Origin: Moduliflexus sp964602655
Lineage (GTDB): Bacteria; Moduliflexota; Moduliflexia; Moduliflexales; Moduliflexaceae
Direction of reading: 5' to 3'
DNA length: 64,000 nucleotides
Assembly: GCA_964602655.1 (NCBI GenBank)
Contig: CAZRSF010000010.1
Location: forward strand, 43,012 to 107,011
Shown: piece after piece, positions 15,958-24,515 of the stretch
Position numbering within the stretch: position 1 is the first letter of the stretch
Layout: each line of letters opens with the position of its first letter
The notes under the pieces: generated by a model
Databases searched by the model: none
Seen by the model: the letters and a program-made list of their open reading frames with translations, nothing else
What the model was told of the DNA's origin: nothing
Position numbers and translations under genes: made by a program

Positions 15958-17475
15958 CTACATCGGCAGATTCAATCCGAATTCCTGTTCGATGCGGCGG
16001 GCGTCGTCGTCGGAGAGTTTCAAGGTCTTGCGTTTGAGTTTCAGCACGAGCAGTTCCTCTGGCGCAAGCGCCTTATCAATCGCTGCCATGCGGAGCAAGT
16101 CCCGGTATGTGTCGTCTCGTTTCATCTGCTCTTTCAATTGTGCGCGCAGTGTGCGGCTGAGTTCTTCGGCGGATTGAAATCGTTTGGAGGAATCTTTGTC
16201 CAGACAGCGCAAAATCAGGGCGTCCACGTCAGTAGAAATGCCGGGCGGCGCGGGCGGCGTGTGCAGATGATGATAGGCGATGTCTCCGGCCAGAAACGGC
16301 GGCTGGCCGGTCAGGATTTCATACAGCACGATGCCGACCGCATACACGTCGGACGCGGGCGTCAGACGGTCGCCCCGCACCTGTTCCGGCGACATGTACG
16401 GCAGCGTGCCGATCTGCGCTGACATCTGGGTGAAATCGTTCTGTTCGATGCGGCTGGCGTGGGCGATGCCGAAATCGCCTAATTTGACCTGCTTTTTTTT
16501 CGTGATAAAGATGTTTGCCGGTTTGATGTCCCGGTGCAAGACGCCGTGTTGATGGGCAAAATGCAGCGCGTCGCAGAGTTGTTTGATGATGGCGGCGGTC
16601 TGCTCGACCGAAAATCGTTTCTGCTGACTCAGCGCGTCTTTCAGGCTGCCGCCGTCCACGAACTCCATGGCGATAAATTCGGCCTCCGTATCCACATCAT
16701 ACACTTCGACAATATGCTGATGGTGCAACTGCGCGGCCATGCGAGCTTCTTGCAAAAACGCCTGACGGGAATCCCCTTTCTGAAAGCCCTGCCGGTGCAG
16801 CAGCTTGATCGCCGCGTCGCGTTTGAGCTTGTAATCTACGGCCTGATAGACCACGCCCGCGCCGCCGCGCCCCAATTCTTTGACAAGCTCGTACCGGTTT
16901 TGCAACAGCAGATCTAATTCCGCGTCGGTCGAGGCGGTCAACATGGTTGCGCCGCTGAGAATGGTTGTCGCCGGTTTTTTCTCAAACAGGCGATTCAGGC
17001 GGCTCAGCGCGTCCTGATAAAAATAATCCACCGCCAGCACCCGTTCGTAACATTCCCGCGCTTTTTCGTGCGCTCCTTTTTTCTCAAAGCAGACTCCTAA
17101 CAGATACAGCGATTCTTTTTTGAGTTTCGGGTGCGTCTGGGTCATGCGGAGTTCGGTGATGGCCGGCGCCCACATCTGGCGATTGAGATAAATTTTGGCT
17201 AACTCGAGGCGGGTCGGCATGTCGAGTGCGCTTTCGGCTAAGGAGCGTTCGAGAAAGGTCAAAAAGTCGTACACCGTCCGCCCCTGTTTATCCGTCGTCA
17301 CCTTGACATCGCCGTCGGCCTGAAGTTTCAGCAGCGCATCCTCAAGCACCATTGCCGAGAGCGGCAAATTCAACGCCGGAACATCCTCGCGGACAAGATA
17401 GCCGTTGTTGCGTAAGGCGTACATTTTCAATGTCATGTACCCCCGTTTATAAATGCGCTCTTGCTCGGTTGTCAT
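15958..17475 (-). CDS. serine/threonine protein kinase with N-terminal TPR-like region
   Basis: 505 residues. Residues about 1-175 are helical with a TPR-like pair (RLELAKIYLNRQMWAPAITEL, LYLLGVCFEKKGAHEKA). The Hanks-type kinase domain runs about 190-445: glycine loop LGRGGAGVVYQ, Lys in AAIKLL, catalytic HRDIKPANIF, DFG in LGDFGIAH, and the activation segment GTLPYMSPEQ. No transmembrane segment is seen, so it should be cytoplasmic, unlike PASTA kinases. The C-terminal tail is charged and helical. All catalytic residues are present, so it is probably active. It precedes the OppF-type ATPase by 16 bases; whether the two are linked in function is unknown. Confidence 0.92.
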   Translation of the reverse strand: MTTEQERIYKRGYMTLKMYALRNNGYLVREDVPALNLPLSAMVLEDALLKLQADGDVKVTTDKQGRTVYDFLTFLERSLAESALDMPTRLELAKIYLNRQMWAPAITELRMTQTHPKLKKESLYLLGVCFEKKGAHEKARECYERVLAVDYFYQDALSRLNRLFEKKPATTILSGATMLTASTDAELDLLLQNRYELVKELGRGGAGVVYQAVDYKLKRDAAIKLLHRQGFQKGDSRQAFLQEARMAAQLHHQHIVEVYDVDTEAEFIAMEFVDGGSLKDALSQQKRFSVEQTAAIIKQLCDALHFAHQHGVLHRDIKPANIFITKKKQVKLGDFGIAHASRIEQNDFTQMSAQIGTLPYMSPEQVRGDRLTPASDVYAVGIVLYEILTGQPPFLAGDIAYHHLHTPPAPPGISTDVDALILRCLDKDSSKRFQSAEELSRTLRAQLKEQMKRDDTYRDLLRMAAIDKALAPEELLVLKLKRKTLKLSDDDARRIEQEFGLNLPM

Positions 17476-17495
17476 CGGCGTTCACCGTATTTTAG

Positions 17496-17524
17496 CTGTC
17501 AGACGCCTTGAAGGTGCCTGACAG
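17496..17524. repeat. imperfect palindrome CTGTCAGACGCCTT
   Basis: 14-bp arms with two G-T type mismatches lie 21 bases upstream of the kinase start. A member of the TGTCAGACAC family. Confidence 0.6.
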
Positions 17525-17657
17525 TTTTTAGAATAATTGAAGGTTGCGTTTGCCGTTATATCCGACCGATCATGGTGGGCGGAGTCGAACCATGAATCAT
17601 TTCGTTAATTCGAAGATGTCAATAAAAATGTGCCGACATTCTCATGGGGGTAATGAA

Positions 17658-17760
17658 CATTAAATGTAACTGTTTACCAGACAGGAGTGCAAAAGCTCAA
17701 CCCGCTTCGCGGGGTCGCTTTTGCACTCCTGTCATGCCTGGTAAATAGTTACCATTAAAT
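17658..17760. repeat. nested inverted repeat in the 364-base gap before the barrel gene
   Basis: The outer arms ATTAAATGTAACTGTTTACCAG and CTGGTAAATAGTTACCATTA are near complementary. The inner arms CAGGAGTGCAAAAGC / GCTTTTGCACTCCTG (17682-17732) enclose a further hairpin CCCGCTTCGCGGG. The rest of 17476-17839 holds the palindrome at 17496 and a weak TCATGGT/ACCATGA hairpin at about 17569, and no gene. Confidence 0.7.
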
Positions 17761-17839
17761 TTTTAATCTTCATAAACCCCATGCTTTATTCTGTTGCCGC
17801 TTCGCGGCAGTGAAAGGGCGGAAGACTGGCGATCCGGCC

Positions 17840-19153
17840 TTAAAAGGCGACGTTCAGCTTGACTTCGGCGTTCAGCGCGTTCCCTTCCAGGGTGTATTCG
17901 CTGTTGTCTGCGCCGAGATACGTGTCAAGCCGGGCGCTCAACATGGCGTTGAAGGTCAGTACGTAATCCACGCCGACGGACAGCATGGCGGACGAGTCGG
18001 TCAGATTACCGATGGCGTTGACGTTCAGGGTCATGTCCGACACGAGAAACCGACCGAAACTGGTGAAGAGCGCGGCATAATATTCGCCATAGTTGCCAGG
18101 CTGAAAATAGCCGCCTTGCAGAAATTGTTGCCGCGCGGCGTCATCGCGTAACATATCCTCGTCATATCCGGCGCTGTTATAGTAAAATTCGCCGGTCACG
18201 CTGAGCCGGTCGTTGAAATTTCCCACATCGAACAGGCGCGTAAAGCCGAGTGTCAGGCGCGGGGTCAGATCGTCCTTTTCATGAACATCCACATACTCGC
18301 CGTTTCGACGTTCCAGACGATGCTGATTTTCGCCGTTCGACAGGCTCATTTCGCCTCGCCAGTGCGTGCCGAGGCGATAGGTCGCGACATCCATGCCGAA
18401 CACCGGCAGATAGCCGTCTTTATTCCAGGCGGAAAACGAGAATTCCACGTCATTCAGCACGATAAATTCCACTTTGCCCGCAATGGAGAGTTCTTCGAGC
18501 GTGCCGGCGTTATCGGCGTTGATAAAGCCGTAAATATTCAGGTTCGAGCCGAAGGGAACGTGGGTTTTCAGGCCGTACACACCTTCGCGCCGGTCATTCA
18601 TATTCTGAAAATCTTTGCGGTCTATGCTGATGACATCAGTGGGATTCCACAAATAGCCCTGCCCCCACTTCAAATTTTGCTTGCCGAATCGGAAATAGGC
18701 TTTTTGACGGATATTCACATCAACAAAGGCTTCTTTCAGCAGCGTATCGAATTGATCGGCAGACGTTTCACCCTCTTGGCGCGGCATCGTGTAACCCGCC
18801 CACACGTCGCCGAAAGCGCGGACGCCTTTGCGCAAGCGGGCATCTAACAAGAAATCGCCGCTGACCGACGAGGCATACGTATTCTCACCGAAGTCTTGGT
18901 CGCCGTCAATGGTGTCGCGGGTGACGAACATATTCGCTTCGGCGTCTATATTGCCGGAAAAGGTGAGCGATTCCTCGCTCAACGCTTTGGTGATGTCGCT
19001 GCCAGCGTCTTCTTCGGATTGTTCGATCTGCTGCGACTCCGAGAAAATATCGTCTTCTGAAAAAATATCGGTATCATCTTGCGCCCAGACCGCGAGTGGC
19101 AGCAGCAGACAGAAAGCGGTCAGAGAACATGCGCGTGAAATTGGTTTATACAT
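17840..19153 (-). CDS. outer-membrane beta-barrel (porin-like) protein
   Basis: 437 residues. The signal peptide (CSLTAFCLLLPLAVWA, cut after about residue 24) is followed by an acidic linker rich in Asp/Glu/Ser. Alternating aromatic strands then end in VKLNVAF, the C-terminal Phe of BAM substrates. RFGKQNLKWGQGYLWNPTDV resembles the conserved turn of DUF1302/alginate-export-like barrels. It should sit in the outer membrane as a channel or receptor. It lies downstream of, and in the same direction as, the LolA-like/FtsX/ATPase genes, and shares a four-part TTAA operator with them, so a joint role in moving a lipid or lipoprotein to the outer membrane is inferred. No clear Shine-Dalgarno is seen, and large palindromes lie in the leader. 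Confidence 0.8.
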   Translation of the reverse strand: MYKPISRACSLTAFCLLLPLAVWAQDDTDIFSEDDIFSESQQIEQSEEDAGSDITKALSEESLTFSGNIDAEANMFVTRDTIDGDQDFGENTYASSVSGDFLLDARLRKGVRAFGDVWAGYTMPRQEGETSADQFDTLLKEAFVDVNIRQKAYFRFGKQNLKWGQGYLWNPTDVISIDRKDFQNMNDRREGVYGLKTHVPFGSNLNIYGFINADNAGTLEELSIAGKVEFIVLNDVEFSFSAWNKDGYLPVFGMDVATYRLGTHWRGEMSLSNGENQHRLERRNGEYVDVHEKDDLTPRLTLGFTRLFDVGNFNDRLSVTGEFYYNSAGYDEDMLRDDAARQQFLQGGYFQPGNYGEYYAALFTSFGRFLVSDMTLNVNAIGNLTDSSAMLSVGVDYVLTFNAMLSARLDTYLGADNSEYTLEGNALNAEVKLNVAF

Positions 19154-19170
19154 GTGGAGAAAGGGCGTGA

Positions 19171-19211
19171 TTTATAAATCATGAGCGCCTCCGCTCTCGA
19201 TGATTTATAAA
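19171..19211. repeat. hairpin TTTATAAATCAT in the leader of the barrel gene
   Basis: 12-bp perfect arms (19171-19182 and 19200-19211) with a loop containing a second small stem GAGCG/CGCTC. It begins only 18 bases upstream of the start codon on the minus strand, so it could affect translation. Confidence 0.65.
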
Positions 19212-19216
19212 ATGCC

Positions 19217-19396
19217 CCTGAGAATATAATAACGTGATGTGCAACTTTTTGAAATTTCCCTGTCAAACAGGCGTTTTTACCCACCCCTTGCCCCTCCCAG
19301 GAGGGGAATTCGCCAGCAGTGGTACGCGCATTCCCCTCCTGGGAGGGGCAAGGGGTGGGTTCTTTCTTCTCAAGTTGCACATTGCGTTATAATAAT
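19217..19396. repeat. nested inverted element of 180 bases with 31-bp perfect inner arms
   Basis: The outer arms are ATAACGTGATGTGCAACTT and AAGTTGCACATTGCGTTAT, near complementary. The inner arms 19279-19309 and 19330-19360 are exactly complementary over 31 bases (ACCCACCCCTTGCCCCTCCC and onward). It lies between the TTAA operator and the barrel gene. It looks like an insertion that lengthened the leader. Confidence 0.75.
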
Positions 19397-19448
19397 ATTG
19401 TTCAACGTTTTTTGTGAATGTTACGCAGCTTAAGGTAAGCAGAACGCC

Positions 19449-19484
19449 TTAAATGAGGATTAATCCGCGATTAAAATCTGTTAA
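19449..19484. promoter_or_regulatory. four-part TTAA operator upstream of the barrel gene
   Basis: TTAA occurs at 19449, 19460, 19471 and 19481 (steps of 11, 11 and 10), with conserved bases between (TGAGGATTAATCCGCGATTA). The site at 24516 has the same steps and about 80% identity. Such 11-base direct repeats are the usual binding pattern of OmpR/PhoB-type response regulators. On the minus strand, TTCACA with TATTAT or TATAAC just downstream (about 19417-19390) could be the promoter. Confidence 0.6.
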
Positions 19485-19500
19485 TCTTCGGGCGTTGGGC

Positions 19501-19541
19501 AAATAAAAAACCCTGCCAGGGTTCGAAACCCTGGCAGGGTT
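19501..19541 (-). terminator. terminator of the LolA-like/ABC operon
   Basis: A palindrome AACCCTGCCAGGGTT with a CGA loop (19509-19541) is followed on the minus strand by TTTTATTT. It begins 25 bases past the stop of the LolA-like gene. Confidence 0.75.
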
Positions 19542-19565
19542 GGGTCGGGTCTCCCTAAAATAACA

Positions 19566-20351
19566 TTATTTGCTCAGGCTTTCCAGATACGCTTTGTTGA
19601 ACACATCATCCGTAATCGGCTGTAACGAGACGCCGGACAGTTCGACCATCGTTTTATTCCCCTTCTCGAATTCATCCGTTGCCAGCATTTTGGCCGGGAG
19701 AAATTTTCCGTTAATTTCGTGATATTTGGGGAAATAGTCAACTTGCATTAACTCGCCGGTATTGGAATATGACTCACTTTTCATGAGTAAAAACGTTCCT
19801 TGTTCCACATAATAGACCGATTTCGGATAGGGCAGGTCTTTGACGACCGCGTTCACCTCTAAACGATACACCGGAATTTGCGCCTGGCCTAATGTTTCTT
19901 CGCTGAGCAATTCTTTTCCGTTGGCATCCACAAGCGGCTGGTAGAGTTCGCTATATTTGCGCTTTTCGAAATCAACGGCGCTCATCTGCGTGCCCGCGAT
20001 GCTTTGATAGCGCGACATTTTCTGAAATGTGCGGGAATTGCGGCGATACATCCACATATTATCGCCGACGCGCAGATACCCATTGCCTTTTTCCGAATCC
20101 GGGCCGGTCATGACCATCAGAAAGGCGTCGTCGGCGTCGCGGCGATAAAAGACGGCTTCCATAATTTTGACGCTTTTGTCTTTGCGCTGCATGGTGAACG
20201 ACATTTTTAACGTGCCGTCGGTTTCGATAAACTCAATCGCTTCCATCTTTTTCAAAATATCCATGCCGGTTGGCTGCTGCGCCTGGGCGATGTTATGTCC
20301 GGCTGTGAGTATGATAAGGCTTGCAATCAACGATTTGATCAGTGTTTTCAT
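19566..20351 (-). CDS. outer membrane lipoprotein-sorting protein (LolA-like)
   Basis: 261 residues. MKTLIKSLIASLIILTAGHNIAQA is a signal peptide. The mature part matches the LolA-like 'outer membrane lipoprotein-sorting' family: DGTLKMSFTMQRKDKSVKIMEAVFYRR, YLRVGDNMWMYRRNSRTFQKMS and a late YFPKYHEINGKFLPAKM. These form a half-open beta barrel that shields a lipid tail in the periplasm. The chosen start has AAAGGAAT upstream; the longer frame reads into a palindrome. It is the last gene of the operon ATPase-permease-permease-carrier and is followed by a terminator. Its cargo is unknown, and it is not a classical LolA. Confidence 0.85.
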   Translation of the reverse strand: MKTLIKSLIASLIILTAGHNIAQAQQPTGMDILKKMEAIEFIETDGTLKMSFTMQRKDKSVKIMEAVFYRRDADDAFLMVMTGPDSEKGNGYLRVGDNMWMYRRNSRTFQKMSRYQSIAGTQMSAVDFEKRKYSELYQPLVDANGKELLSEETLGQAQIPVYRLEVNAVVKDLPYPKSVYYVEQGTFLLMKSESYSNTGELMQVDYFPKYHEINGKFLPAKMLATDEFEKGNKTMVELSGVSLQPITDDVFNKAYLESLSK

Positions 20352-20373
20352 AAGATTCCTTTGTTTGTGTGTG

Positions 20374-20404
20374 GGTGTCAGACACGTCAAACGTGTCTGA
20401 CACC
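20374..20404. repeat. palindrome in the operon, TGTCAGACAC family
   Basis: 14-bp perfect arms (GGTGTCAGACACGT) with a 3-base loop fill the spacer between the second permease and the LolA-like gene. No T-run follows. Confidence 0.75.
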
Positions 20405-20410
20405 TTCATG

Positions 20411-22138
20411 TTATTCGTAACTTCTCAATGCGTCTGATACCGATAATTTTGCTGCGTGATTCGCCGGGAAGATGGCGGTAAAGAACGAAATCCCCAGAAT
20501 AATCAAGAGATTTTGCAGATTATCCGACAGCGTCGGCACGAAATAGAGATGCTTTTCGACCAAAATCATATTGAATATTCCATACGTATTGAAGGAAAGC
20601 AGGCTGAGTATCTGAATAACCACCCAACCAAAGACGATCCCCGCGACACTGGCAAATAAGGTAAGGAGCAGCGTTTCCAGCAAAAAGCTCCAGCGCACGT
20701 CGTTTCGCTGCATCCCAATTGCCCGCACTGTCCCGATTTCCCGCGTCCGCTCGCGAATTGTCATGCGCAGCGTGTTCGCCACGCCGATGACAATGATAAC
20801 GAAGAGAACAAAGACCGCCGCCATTGCCGCCCCATCCATGACCATCTCCAATTTCAGCAGGTCGCTGGCGAGTTCTTGCATCGTTTGCACATCTAATAAC
20901 GCGCCATGCCAGTCTTGATACTCCAATTCTTCATATTTGCCATCCAACGCTTCGCGTGTCGCCGTGCGCGGGAGCAGATTCCATTCCTTTGCTAACAACG
21001 GAGCCAATGCGTGTTTGCTATCAACGCCGACCGGCGCTTTGGGCGGTTGCGGAATACAGGTCAGATCAAACGCTTTCGGATGCACGAAGATCAGGTCGCG
21101 ATCCGTATCGCCGCTTTCTGTGAAAATCGCGCCCACCCGATACTTTTGCGCAGGCGATGTCCCTGCGAATCGAGTATCATACGCAATCGAGACGGTCCCG
21201 CCGACCGTGACGCTCAAGGCATCAGCCGCCGTCTGGCTGAGAATGAGCGCGTTGGCATCGTTCAAGGTCTCTTCGAACGCACCCGATACGGCGGACATCT
21301 TCGCGGTAAATTGCTGGCGAGCGTCGGCCTCTTCGCTCACGGCGACGACGCGGCTTCGGAAGACGCCCGTCGTGGTCGCCGCCACGCCGTGATACCCCGC
21401 CACTCCCGGCTGTAACGCCTGATGCAGCGCATCGGCCAGGGTATTGACAACAGCGGGATTCTTCACATCCTTCAAGACGATATTCAACGCCCCGGTTTCA
21501 TGCGGCTGATACCCTAACAGCGGTTTCAACGTGCTGATGTGCGTATAGGCATATTCTCCGATAAATGGAATATCGCCTTTTACGATAGCCACAATCGTAA
21601 ATCGCGCCGATTGCATCTGCCGATACGCTGTCTGGAACTGGACTTGAAAGACATCGTTCAGCGTGAGATTGATTTCTTCAGCTAATTCGCTATATACGAT
21701 CACCGGGTTTTCAATCGCGGGGTTCAGAATATCTTCAGGATTTCCCGATTCGATCTGCAATTCGCGGAAAAATTCTTTATCCATTTCGATCCCTTTCAGC
21801 ACAATCGAACCCGATACGCCTTTTCCAAGCGCGCGACCTTCCGCCGTCACTTCCTCGAAAATCGTCGCGCCGGGAATTGTGGCGCGGATTGCCTGTTTCA
21901 GGCGTTCCTGATCTCTGATAATGTCCCAGCGCTGCGAATTTTTTTCTGCCATGCTGATGCGAATATGTCCTGTAATCCACAAGATGAATTTATTCAGCAA
22001 TAATTCGCTCATGCCGTGTGAAAAGGAGTTGGCGATCATTAAAATGCTCATGCCAAAGGCGATGCCGATGCCTAAGAACAGATTGCGACGTTTCTGTCGA
22101 ATCAAATTGCGAAAACTGACTTTCAATATCATGTTCAT
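20411..22138 (-). CDS. FtsX-type ABC permease (LolC/E-like), second of pair
   Basis: 575 residues. A helix near the N-terminus (NLFLGIGIAFGMSILMIANSF) is followed by a long MacB-PCD-type periplasmic domain (about residues 45-420) and three C-terminal helices. The FtsX signature RTREIGTVRAIGMQRNDV sits before the second of these. In LolCDE and MacB systems this architecture passes force from a cytoplasmic ATPase to a periplasmic domain that lifts a substrate from the inner membrane. It is slightly longer than its neighbour (509 residues), and the two differ in their periplasmic domains, so they probably form a heterodimer. Confidence 0.9.
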   Translation of the reverse strand: MNMILKVSFRNLIRQKRRNLFLGIGIAFGMSILMIANSFSHGMSELLLNKFILWITGHIRISMAEKNSQRWDIIRDQERLKQAIRATIPGATIFEEVTAEGRALGKGVSGSIVLKGIEMDKEFFRELQIESGNPEDILNPAIENPVIVYSELAEEINLTLNDVFQVQFQTAYRQMQSARFTIVAIVKGDIPFIGEYAYTHISTLKPLLGYQPHETGALNIVLKDVKNPAVVNTLADALHQALQPGVAGYHGVAATTTGVFRSRVVAVSEEADARQQFTAKMSAVSGAFEETLNDANALILSQTAADALSVTVGGTVSIAYDTRFAGTSPAQKYRVGAIFTESGDTDRDLIFVHPKAFDLTCIPQPPKAPVGVDSKHALAPLLAKEWNLLPRTATREALDGKYEELEYQDWHGALLDVQTMQELASDLLKLEMVMDGAAMAAVFVLFVIIVIGVANTLRMTIRERTREIGTVRAIGMQRNDVRWSFLLETLLLTLFASVAGIVFGWVVIQILSLLSFNTYGIFNMILVEKHLYFVPTLSDNLQNLLIILGISFFTAIFPANHAAKLSVSDALRSYE

Positions 22139-22155
22139 AATTTTATGGTTATTTC

Positions 22156-22188
22156 AACCCTGCCAGGGTTCGAAACCCTGGCAGGGTT
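22156..22188. repeat. palindrome in the operon, AACCCTGCCAGGGTT family
   Basis: 15-bp perfect arms with a CGA loop are placed between the two permease genes. It is nearly identical to the terminator hairpin at 19509 but lacks a T-run on the minus strand. Confidence 0.8.
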
Positions 22189-22197
22189 TCGTTGTTA

Positions 22198-23727
22198 TTA
22201 ATCCCGCGAAATCGCTTCCAGTGGCGTAATTTTAGTGGCGACGCGCATCGGATAGAGGCTGGCTAAGAGCGTGACGATGATTAATTGGGCGACGCCTAAA
22301 ATGATTCCGACAGCGCTGACGCTGGCGTGGAGCGTGTTTCCGCCAGCCATCACGCTGATATACGCGCTGTTTGCCACGGAAATATCGAACACCGCTAACG
22401 CCCCGACGCAGACGAGCCCGACGACAATGCCTGCCAGGCCGAAGACAAGAGCGATTTGCGCCGTTTCCATCAGGAACATGCGGCTGATAAAGCCTTTTTG
22501 CGCTCCGATTGCCCGCATCATGCCGATTTCCGATGTGCGTTCGAGCGCCGCCATGCTTAACGTGTTCATAATAATGACGATGGCGACGAAGAAGATGAAC
22601 ATCACAAACAAAAATAACAAGCCTTGCATAATGGTGGCGATATCCGCAAGCTCGCCGAGCGCTTCCTGCCAGGACATCACACGAATGCCAAGGTTCGCGG
22701 CGTTCATCGCTTCTCTGACTTGCGTCAACCCTTGTTCAGGAGTGATGCCAGGTTTGAATTTCATCATGACCATGCTGAAGATGCCATCTTCCAAATCGAT
22801 CTCCGCCGCAATTGTCTTTTGTTCCTCCTGTCGTTTGACATCAGGCGTAATTGTTTCCGCGTGAGTCGGAACGACCGTTGTCATATCTGAATCCGCGAAT
22901 ATGGCGTCAGCATCATCAATTGCTAAGGTCGCTTTTTGCTCTTCAGAAAGTTCGGCGGAGCGGTCTCCGGCGGTCAAATGGCCGAAGGTCTGGCGATATG
23001 ATTCCAAATCCATAAAATTGATATACGACGCCCAGAATTTATTTAATTGTTGAAATTGGAAGATGCCTCGCACCGGGGCGCAAATATCGGTTTCCAACGA
23101 ATCGTCGCTCTGGCCGACAATCACCAATTCATGTTTCACGATCAGGCGTCCGGCGTCGTGCATTTTTTTCGCTTCAGGCGTCAGATGTTCGACGTTTAAT
23201 GCCGTGCCTTCCGGGACGAGCCAGAATTTCTGACGGTCGAAGATTTTTTTGCGCGTTTCGTCGGAAATCAACACGCCGCGCGCGCGGTTCGTGAGCAATT
23301 CCCCTTCCAGCGCCACGACATTATTGTTCGAAAATTTCTGATATTCCTCGAATTGAACGCCGAGGAAATAGGCATGGCCGGTGATGCCTGCGTCATTCAG
23401 AATCGTCACCTGCCCTCGCGCCATCGGAAAAAACTGTTCAACGATGTTCAGATTTTTCAAGACGCCTTTGACCTCGATATAATTACGAATCAATTTGACG
23501 CTGTGCGGCGCCATAAACACATCGCGGCCTTTATAGATGTCGGATACAGCTACGGCTTCTCCTGAAAAACGTTGAATCACGTTCTCGTTCAGCCCGTCTT
23601 TCGCGCCTTCCATAACGGCGTTGCCGATTGTCATAATCAACATGCCGAAGGCGAGGATAATGCCGACAACAATCGTTTTGCCTTTATGGCGCAAGACATT
23701 GCGCCAGGCGATTTTCCAGATGAACAT
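22198..23727 (-). CDS. FtsX-type ABC permease (LolC/E-like), first of pair
   Basis: 509 residues. It has an N-terminal helix (KTIVVGIILAFGMLIMTIGNAV), a periplasmic domain of about 320 residues and three C-terminal helices with the FtsX motif RTSEIGMMRAIGAQKGFI. It lies 25 bases downstream of the LolD-like ATPase. Together with the second permease and the LolA-like protein it makes a LolCDE/MacB-like transporter acting between inner membrane and periplasm. The start is supported by AAAGGAGAA upstream on the minus strand. Confidence 0.9.
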   Translation of the reverse strand: MFIWKIAWRNVLRHKGKTIVVGIILAFGMLIMTIGNAVMEGAKDGLNENVIQRFSGEAVAVSDIYKGRDVFMAPHSVKLIRNYIEVKGVLKNLNIVEQFFPMARGQVTILNDAGITGHAYFLGVQFEEYQKFSNNNVVALEGELLTNRARGVLISDETRKKIFDRQKFWLVPEGTALNVEHLTPEAKKMHDAGRLIVKHELVIVGQSDDSLETDICAPVRGIFQFQQLNKFWASYINFMDLESYRQTFGHLTAGDRSAELSEEQKATLAIDDADAIFADSDMTTVVPTHAETITPDVKRQEEQKTIAAEIDLEDGIFSMVMMKFKPGITPEQGLTQVREAMNAANLGIRVMSWQEALGELADIATIMQGLLFLFVMFIFFVAIVIIMNTLSMAALERTSEIGMMRAIGAQKGFISRMFLMETAQIALVFGLAGIVVGLVCVGALAVFDISVANSAYISVMAGGNTLHASVSAVGIILGVAQLIIVTLLASLYPMRVATKITPLEAISRD

Positions 23728-23752
23728 GTTATATTCTCCTTTCTTCTGCGGG

Positions 23753-24433
23753 TTATTGAACGATTTTGCCGTCTCGAATTTTGACCACGTCTTTTGCGTA
23801 TTTCAGCACGTCGGGATCATGCGTCGAAAAGATGAAGGTGGTTTTTTCAACCGTGTTGAGTTCTTTCATCAATTCCAAAATCTTCTGGCCGGTTTCGGAA
23901 TCGAGGTTCGCGGTCGGCTCATCTGCCAGCACAAGATCAGGTTTCGAAATCAACGCTCGCGCAATCGCGACACGCTGGCGCTGCCCGCCGGAAAGCTCAT
24001 ACGGGCGATGGTTGATATACTCTTTTAAGCCGACTTCATCAACCAGACGTTCGACGCGTTCGCGCACCTCTTTTTTCGGCGGACGCGAGCCATTCATCAG
24101 CAGCAGCGGGAATTCGACGTTTTCCCGCACGGTCAGCACTGGAATCAGGTTAAAGGTTTGAAAAATGAAGCCGATGCGATGCAGGCGCAGGTCAGTCAAC
24201 TGCTTATCCGTCATGGTCGTGACATCCTGCCCGTGAATCTTCAACATCCCGCCGGTCGCATGGTCAATGCAGCCGATCAGGTTCAGCATCGTGGTTTTGC
24301 CGCTGCCGGACGGTCCGACAATCGAAAGGAAATCCCCTTCTTTGACCGTAAAATCAACATGTTTTAAGGCGTGGACGGTCGTCTTTCCTAATGGATATTC
24401 CTTTTTTACTCCGTACATTTCAATCACATTCAT
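23753..24433 (-). CDS. ABC transporter ATP-binding protein, LolD/MacB-type
   Basis: 226 residues, the length of LolD. Walker A is GPSGSGKTTMLN (about 40-51), then IGFIFQTFNLIPVLTV (Q-loop), LSGGQRQRVAIARAL, Walker B LVLADEPTANLDS and the H-loop in FSTHDPDV. These are the hallmarks of the MJ0796/LolD/FtsE branch. It is first in the operon. The ribosome site AAGGAGC lies upstream, and the four-part TTAA operator sits about 83 bases before the start codon. Confidence 0.94.
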   Translation of the reverse strand: MNVIEMYGVKKEYPLGKTTVHALKHVDFTVKEGDFLSIVGPSGSGKTTMLNLIGCIDHATGGMLKIHGQDVTTMTDKQLTDLRLHRIGFIFQTFNLIPVLTVRENVEFPLLLMNGSRPPKKEVRERVERLVDEVGLKEYINHRPYELSGGQRQRVAIARALISKPDLVLADEPTANLDSETGQKILELMKELNTVEKTTFIFSTHDPDVLKYAKDVVKIRDGKIVQ

Positions 24434-24515
24434 GGCATTGCTCCTTGTTGTCGGTTGTTATTGATTTGATGCTCTATCCATTTGCTTGACTTGGGGCTAA
24501 GATAGGCGGGGTCGC

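Noticed and set aside
17566..17600. tRNA-like 3' end on the minus strand (GGTTCGACTCC followed by GCCCACCA)
   Set aside because: The T-stem does not pair, the acceptor is not in register with the CCA, and no D-arm or anticodon arm is found upstream. The bases form a simple TCATGGT/ACCATGA hairpin.
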